Source: Variovorax sp. J2L1-78
GTDB lineage: Bacteria; Pseudomonadota; Gammaproteobacteria; Burkholderiales; Burkholderiaceae_C
Length of the DNA: 64,000 nucleotides
NCBI RefSeq assembly: GCF_030317205.1
Contig: NZ_JASZYB010000001.1
Location: forward strand, 1,302,001 to 1,366,000
Direction: 5' to 3'
Shown: positions 60,234-64,000 of the stretch, piece after piece
How positions within the stretch are numbered: position 1 is the stretch's first letter
How the letters are laid out: each line of letters opens with the position of its first letter
Made by a program: the position numbers and the translations under genes
The notes under the pieces: model-generated
What the model saw: the letters and a program-made list of their open reading frames with translations, nothing else
What the model was told of the DNA's origin: nothing
The model's database searches: none

Positions 60234-61199
60234 TCAGGCGCCGCCGAGCAAGGCCGCATAGCGCGCCAGGTCGACGTTGCCCCCGCTCACGATCACGCCG
60301 ACCTTCGCGCCCTGCAGCGCTGGCGCATCGGCCACCGCGCCGGCGAAGGCCAGGCAGCCGGTCGGCTCGACCACCATCTTCATGCGCTCGGCGAAGAAGC
60401 GCATGCCATCGATCAGCTGCGCGTCACTCACCGTGCGGATGTCGGCGACGTCGCGGCGGATGATGCCGAAGGTGTACGCACCCAGGTACTGGGTCTGGGC
60501 GCCGTCGGCGATGGTCTTGGGCGTCTCGATGCGCACGATGTGGCCGGCGCGCAGCGACTGCTGACCGTCGTTGCCGGCCTCGGGCTCCACGCCGTAGACC
60601 TTGCAGCCCGGCGACAGCGCATGGGCCGCGAGCGCCGAGCCGCTGGTCAGCCCGCCGCCGCCCAGGCACACATAGAGCGCATCGAGCGGACCGACCTCCT
60701 CGATCAGCTCCTTGGCCGCGGTGCCTTGCCCGGCGATCACGTCCGGGTGGTCGTAGGGCGGGATCAGCGTCATGCCGCGTTCGGTCGCCAGGCGCGTGGC
60801 GATCGCCTCGCGGTCTTCGGTGAAGCGGTCGTAGGTCACCACCTCGGCACCGTAGCCACGCGTGGCCGTCACCTTGGCGGCTGGCGCATCCAGCGGCATG
60901 ACGATCACGGCCGGCATGCCGAGCAGCCGGGCCGACAGCGCGACGGCCTGCGCGTGGTTGCCCGATGAGAACGCGAGGGCGCCGGCCTTGCGCTGCGCCG
61001 CGTCGAAGCGCGACAGCGCATTGAAGGCGCCGCGGAACTTGAAGGCGCCCATGCGCTGGAAGTTCTCGCACTTGAAGAAGAACTGTGCACCCCAGCGCGC
61101 GTCGGCGGTGGATGAACGCAGCACGGGGGTGCGGTGGGCGTGGCCCGCCAGCCGTTCGGAGGCGGCGGCCACATCGTCGTAGGTGGGCAGTGAAATCAT
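60234..61199 (-). CDS. Threonine/serine dehydratase-like PLP enzyme
   Basis: A 321-residue fold type II PLP enzyme. The PLP lysine is Lys54 in GAFKFRGA; SSGNHAQA binds the substrate carboxylate; GGGGLTSG holds the PLP phosphate. The length without a C-terminal ACT domain fits catabolic threonine dehydratase, serine racemase or threo-3-hydroxyaspartate ammonia-lyase. The exact substrate is not resolved. It converges on the ABC ATPase gene, with four bases between the two stops. Confidence 0.88.
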   Translation of the reverse strand: MISLPTYDDVAAASERLAGHAHRTPVLRSSTADARWGAQFFFKCENFQRMGAFKFRGAFNALSRFDAAQRKAGALAFSSGNHAQAVALSARLLGMPAVIVMPLDAPAAKVTATRGYGAEVVTYDRFTEDREAIATRLATERGMTLIPPYDHPDVIAGQGTAAKELIEEVGPLDALYVCLGGGGLTSGSALAAHALSPGCKVYGVEPEAGNDGQQSLRAGHIVRIETPKTIADGAQTQYLGAYTFGIIRRDVADIRTVSDAQLIDGMRFFAERMKMVVEPTGCLAFAGAVADAPALQGAKVGVIVSGGNVDLARYAALLGGA

Positions 61200-61249
61200 G
61201 CAGGAAGCTTAGCGGATCACCTCCGCCGCTGTGCACGCCCCCGGGCATG

Positions 61250-61279
61250 AAAAAAGGCCGCCGTCTTTCGACGGCGGCC
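61250..61279 (-). terminator. Rho-independent terminator of the DUF4148 gene
   Basis: Perfect ten-base stem GGCCGCCGTC/GACGGCGGCC with loop TTTC. On the minus strand it is followed by six T. It starts 31 bases after the DUF4148 stop. Confidence 0.92.
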
Positions 61280-61310
61280 TCGTTTGAAACCAGCGACGCT
61301 GGCGACCCGG

Positions 61311-61709
61311 TCAGAGCGGCACGGCCGTCGTGTTGCGTGCGGCCTCACGGGCCTGTGCACGAACCGCGGCACGGTCGGCCTGCCCGATGGTCGGTGCCGG
61401 GAACCCATAGAGCGCCGCGTCGCTGTAGATATCACCTTGGCGAGCGGCTTGGCTGGCCTGGGCGCGGACGGCGTCACGGGTCAGGCCCGAGTTCACCACG
61501 GGCGCGGTACCGCTGTACGACGCTTCGCTGAACTGATCGCCGGCACGGGCCGCAGCACGGGCCTGCGAGGCCACATCGGCACGGCTCACCGCCGAGCTCA
61601 CGGTCTGCACGCCTTGGTAGGTTTCGGCCTGGGCACCGGTGGAGACGCCGAGGATGGAAAGAAAGACAGCGCCGAGAAATTGCGAGGTCTTCAGTTGCGT
61701 GGTCTTCAT
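61311..61709 (-). CDS. DUF4148-like exported repeat protein
   Basis: A 132-residue exported protein (signal to about residue 28). The mature part has three copies of a unit of about 30 residues with the core R(A/D)xVxxQAxxAAR, followed by GD and SxAxY in the first two (SRADVASQARAAARAGDQF; TRDAVRAQASQAARQGDIY; DRAAVRAQAREAARN). Function unknown; small abundant periplasmic proteins of this type are common in the order. The ATG at 61709 is chosen for its signal peptide. It is followed by a strong terminator and stands alone, which suggests high expression. Confidence 0.82.
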   Translation of the reverse strand: MKTTQLKTSQFLGAVFLSILGVSTGAQAETYQGVQTVSSAVSRADVASQARAAARAGDQFSEASYSGTAPVVNSGLTRDAVRAQASQAARQGDIYSDAALYGFPAPTIGQADRAAVRAQAREAARNTTAVPL

Positions 61710-61962
61710 GATGATTCCTTCAAAAGTTTGGATGAATTTCGAACCGGTATCGGGGGGCGCCGTCCTCTTGATGGGGGCGGCCACCACGCTCGGTGCCTAG
61801 CTCACCCAGATCAGCGTCTTCAACCCGGTTGCGTCTGCTGCTCTGTTGGGATGAATTGTCGGCCGCACACCCGCGTGCAACACGGGCCAAAAGGAACCAC
61901 GGTGTTCCCGGGAACGAAACAATCGCGGCATGGCGTCCGATGCGGCGGGCCACAATCGAGCG

Positions 61963-64000
61963 ATGCGCGCGCTGCTTCTCACCTTCTCCTGGCAGGAACT
62001 GCGGCATCACCCGTGGCGCAACGCGGCCGCCGTCGTCGCCGTGATGCTGGGTGTGGCGCTGGCCTTCTCGGTGCACCTCATCAACGCCTCGGCGCTCGAC
62101 GAGTTCTCCAGCGCCGTGCGCTCGGTCAACGGCCAACCCGACCTGGAACTGCGCGCCGCGCAAGGCAGCTTCGACGAGGCACTCTTCGCGCGTGTGGCGC
62201 GGCATCCGCAGGTCGCGCTGGCCAGCCCGGTGATCGAGGTTTCTGCGACCGCCTTGATGGGCGATCGGCGGCTGCCGCTGCGCATCGTCGGTGTCGATGC
62301 GCTGGTGCTGCCGACGCTTGCGCCCGCGCTGATGCCGGTGCCGGCTGAAGGCTCGGTGCGATTCTCGCTCTTCGCGCCGGGCCAGGTCTTCCTCAACGCC
62401 GCCGCGCGCACGGCGCTGGGCGACACGGTGCCACGCGTCACGCTGCAACTCGGCGCGCAGCGCCGCGAGGTGCAGATCGCCGGCAGCGTCTCGGCCGGCG
62501 GCACGGCCCTGGCGGTGATGGACATCGGCGCCGCGCAGGAACTGTTCGGCCGCATCGGCCAGCTCACGCGCATCGACCTGCGGCTGGCGGACGGCATCGA
62601 CCGCGCCACCTTCACACGCGCGCTCGAAGCCGCGCCCGGCTGGCCGACGAACGTGCGCATCGCCGAGCCTGGCGACGCGGCCGAGCGCGTGAGCAACCTC
62701 TCGCGCGCTTACCGCGTCAACCTCACGGTGTTGGCGCTGGTCGCACTCTTCACCGGCGCCTTCCTGGTGTTCTCGGTGCTCGCGCTCAGCGTGGCCAAGC
62801 GGGCGCAGCAGTTCGCGCTGCTGGGCGTGCTGGGCCTCACGCCGCGCGGCCGGCTCGGGCTGGTGCTGGCCGAATCGCTGCTGCTCGGTGCGGTCGGCAG
62901 CATCGCCGGCATCGCGCTCGGCGCGGCACTGGCCGCGTTCGCGCTGAAGGTGCTGGGCGGCGATCTCGGCGGCGGCTACTTCGCGGGCGTCGCGCCCACG
63001 CTGCGCTGGAACAGCAGCGCCGCCCTGCTCTACGGTGCGCTCGGCATCGCGGCAGCCGGCGTCGGCGGCTGGTGGCCGGCGCGCGCGGCGCAGTCGCTGC
63101 CGGAAGCGCAGACGCTCAAGGGCCTGGGCGCCACGGCGCCGCAGCGCGGCGGGCGGATCGTGCCGCTGGCGCTGCTGGCGATCGGCGTCGTGCTCGCGAG
63201 GCTGCCGCCGATCGCCGACATCCCGGTCGCCGCGTATGTGTCGGTCGGTTTCCTGCTGGTGGGCGGCATCACCGCACTGCCCTGGCTCATCGCGCTGCTG
63301 TACGACCGCATCGCGCCGGCCTTTGCGCAACGCGTCCTGCCGATGCTGGCCATCGAGCGCGCACGCCGCATGCGCGGCACCGCGGCGGTCGCCGTCAGCG
63401 GCGTGGTCGCGAGCCTGAGCTTGGCGGTGGCGCTGACGGTGATGGTCGCGAGCTTCCGCGATTCGGTCACGCGGTGGCTCGACGTGGTGCTGCCGGCCGA
63501 CCTCTACCTGCGCGTGGCCGGCAGCACTGGCAGCACCGGCGGCGACGACGCGGCCTTCACGCCCGCCTTCGTGCAGCGGCTCGCGCAGCTGCCGGGCGTG
63601 GCGCGCACCGGCACGCTGCGGCTGCGCCCGCTGCTGCTCGACCCGGCACGCCCGGCCGTCTCGCTGATCGGCCGCAGCTTCGAGGACGGCGGCGCGGCGC
63701 GCACGCTGCCGCTGGTCGGCGAGGCGCTGCCGGTGCCCGCGGGGCAGATCGGCATCTATGTGAGCGAGGCGATGGTCGACCTGTACGGCGCACGGCCGGG
63801 CACCACCTTCGCGCCACTCGCGCAGGCACTTGGCACGACGTCGACGTTCTTCGTGGCCGGCGTGTGGCGCGACTACGTGCGGCAGTTCGGCACCCTCACG
63901 ATGGACGCACGCGACTTCGAGCGCCTGACCGGCGACCGCAGCGCGAGCGACGTGGCGCTGTGGCTCGCGCCCGGCGCGGCCGAGGGCGAGGTGCAGGCGG
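61963..64000 (+). CDS. FtsX-family ABC transporter permease (3' end cut off)
   Basis: The frame is open from the ATG at 61963 to the window edge, about 679 residues. The N-terminal membrane helix (NAAAVVAVMLGVALAFSVHLI) is followed by a large periplasmic MacB-like domain, then membrane segments near 250-340 (LTVLALVALFTGAFLVFSVLALSVAKR), then a second half starting around 460 (RRMRGTAAVAVSGVVASLSLAVALTVMVASFRDS). This two-FtsX-unit layout is the large YbbP-type permease, normally with a LolD-like ATPase; the ATPase at 59582 fits. Probable role: lipid, lipoprotein or peptide extraction at the inner membrane. Confidence 0.87.
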   Translation, partial: MRALLLTFSWQELRHHPWRNAAAVVAVMLGVALAFSVHLINASALDEFSSAVRSVNGQPDLELRAAQGSFDEALFARVARHPQVALASPVIEVSATALMGDRRLPLRIVGVDALVLPTLAPALMPVPAEGSVRFSLFAPGQVFLNAAARTALGDTVPRVTLQLGAQRREVQIAGSVSAGGTALAVMDIGAAQELFGRIGQLTRIDLRLADGIDRATFTRALEAAPGWPTNVRIAEPGDAAERVSNLSRAYRVNLTVLALVALFTGAFLVFSVLALSVAKRAQQFALLGVLGLTPRGRLGLVLAESLLLGAVGSIAGIALGAALAAFALKVLGGDLGGGYFAGVAPTLRWNSSAALLYGALGIAAAGVGGWWPARAAQSLPEAQTLKGLGATAPQRGGRIVPLALLAIGVVLARLPPIADIPVAAYVSVGFLLVGGITALPWLIALLYDRIAPAFAQRVLPMLAIERARRMRGTAAVAVSGVVASLSLAVALTVMVASFRDSVTRWLDVVLPADLYLRVAGSTGSTGGDDAAFTPAFVQRLAQLPGVARTGTLRLRPLLLDPARPAVSLIGRSFEDGGAARTLPLVGEALPVPAGQIGIYVSEAMVDLYGARPGTTFAPLAQALGTTSTFFVAGVWRDYVRQFGTLTMDARDFERLTGDRSASDVALWLAPGAAEGEVQA

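Noticed and set aside
1..64000. tRNA, rRNA, CRISPR, transposase, integrase or phage genes
   Set aside because: No cloverleaf-type tRNA sequence, repeat-spacer array or mobile-element gene was recognised on reading both strands; small RNAs without a hallmark could be missed.

Overview
The window is about 64 kb of GC-rich bacterial chromosome with tightly packed genes on both strands. No gene-free stretch exceeds 300 bases. I saw no tRNA, rRNA, insertion sequence, phage gene or CRISPR array. The gene content (DUF4148 proteins, ABC_sub_bind-type binding protein, many LysR regulators, ETF-QO, the tsaE-amiC-mutL-miaA order) and an intergenic repeat at about 53.64-53.74 kb point to a betaproteobacterium of the Burkholderiales, most likely Comamonadaceae (Variovorax/Acidovorax-like). 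The taxonomic call is inference.

Layout. 1-1.3 kb: end of a gluconate 2-dehydrogenase subunit 3 gene and an AhpD-type peroxidase. 1.3-5.9 kb: lipid A phosphoethanolamine transferase and a PAP2 phosphatase, divergent from an OmpR-type two-component system; the same 15-base motif precedes both effector genes. 5.9-8.5 kb: TonB-dependent receptor and NikR, with a near-consensus NikR operator between them. 8.8-17.1 kb: an uncharacterised run coding a lipoprotein, secreted PHP-like hydrolase, membrane protein fused to a spermidine-synthase-like domain, parvulin-like isomerase, HupE/UreJ permease, 2OG-Fe oxygenase-like protein and PCuAC-like protein. 17.1-26.9 kb: housekeeping and envelope genes (thioesterase, ETF-QO, CysE, TrmJ, SuhB, FUSC, MscS).

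26.9-40.2 kb: three LysR-linked redox/detoxification groups flank a copper island (30.1-37.1 kb) with CusF-like protein, cupredoxin, multicopper oxidase, TolC-type channel, two small periplasmic proteins and a divergent CopRS-like pair. 40.3-41.7 kb: a YqjI/YqjH-like pair, meaning a His-rich PadR regulator and a siderophore-interacting ferric reductase. 41.7-48.9 kb: QueG, a Crp-type regulator with a perfect CRP-type palindrome in front of it, a small exported protein, a response regulator fused to a class III nucleotidyl cyclase, its histidine kinase, and a divergent substrate-binding protein. These look like one local cyclic-nucleotide signalling module.

48.9-51.1 kb: a ferritin-like diiron protein and an alpha/beta hydrolase fused to a LuxR DNA-binding domain. 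51.3-60.2 kb: tsaE, amiC, mutL and miaA with envelope genes interleaved, then a LolD-like ATPase. 60.2-64 kb: a threonine dehydratase-like enzyme, a DUF4148 protein and the start of a FtsX-type permease that probably partners the ATPase.

Two themes recur. One is metal control: nickel (NikR operator and receptor, HupE, YqjI-like PadR) and copper (CopRS island, CusF, PCuAC-like). The other is envelope stress. The least described parts are the 8.8-17.1 kb run and the putative kinase/cyclase/Crp circuit at 42.8-48.9 kb.
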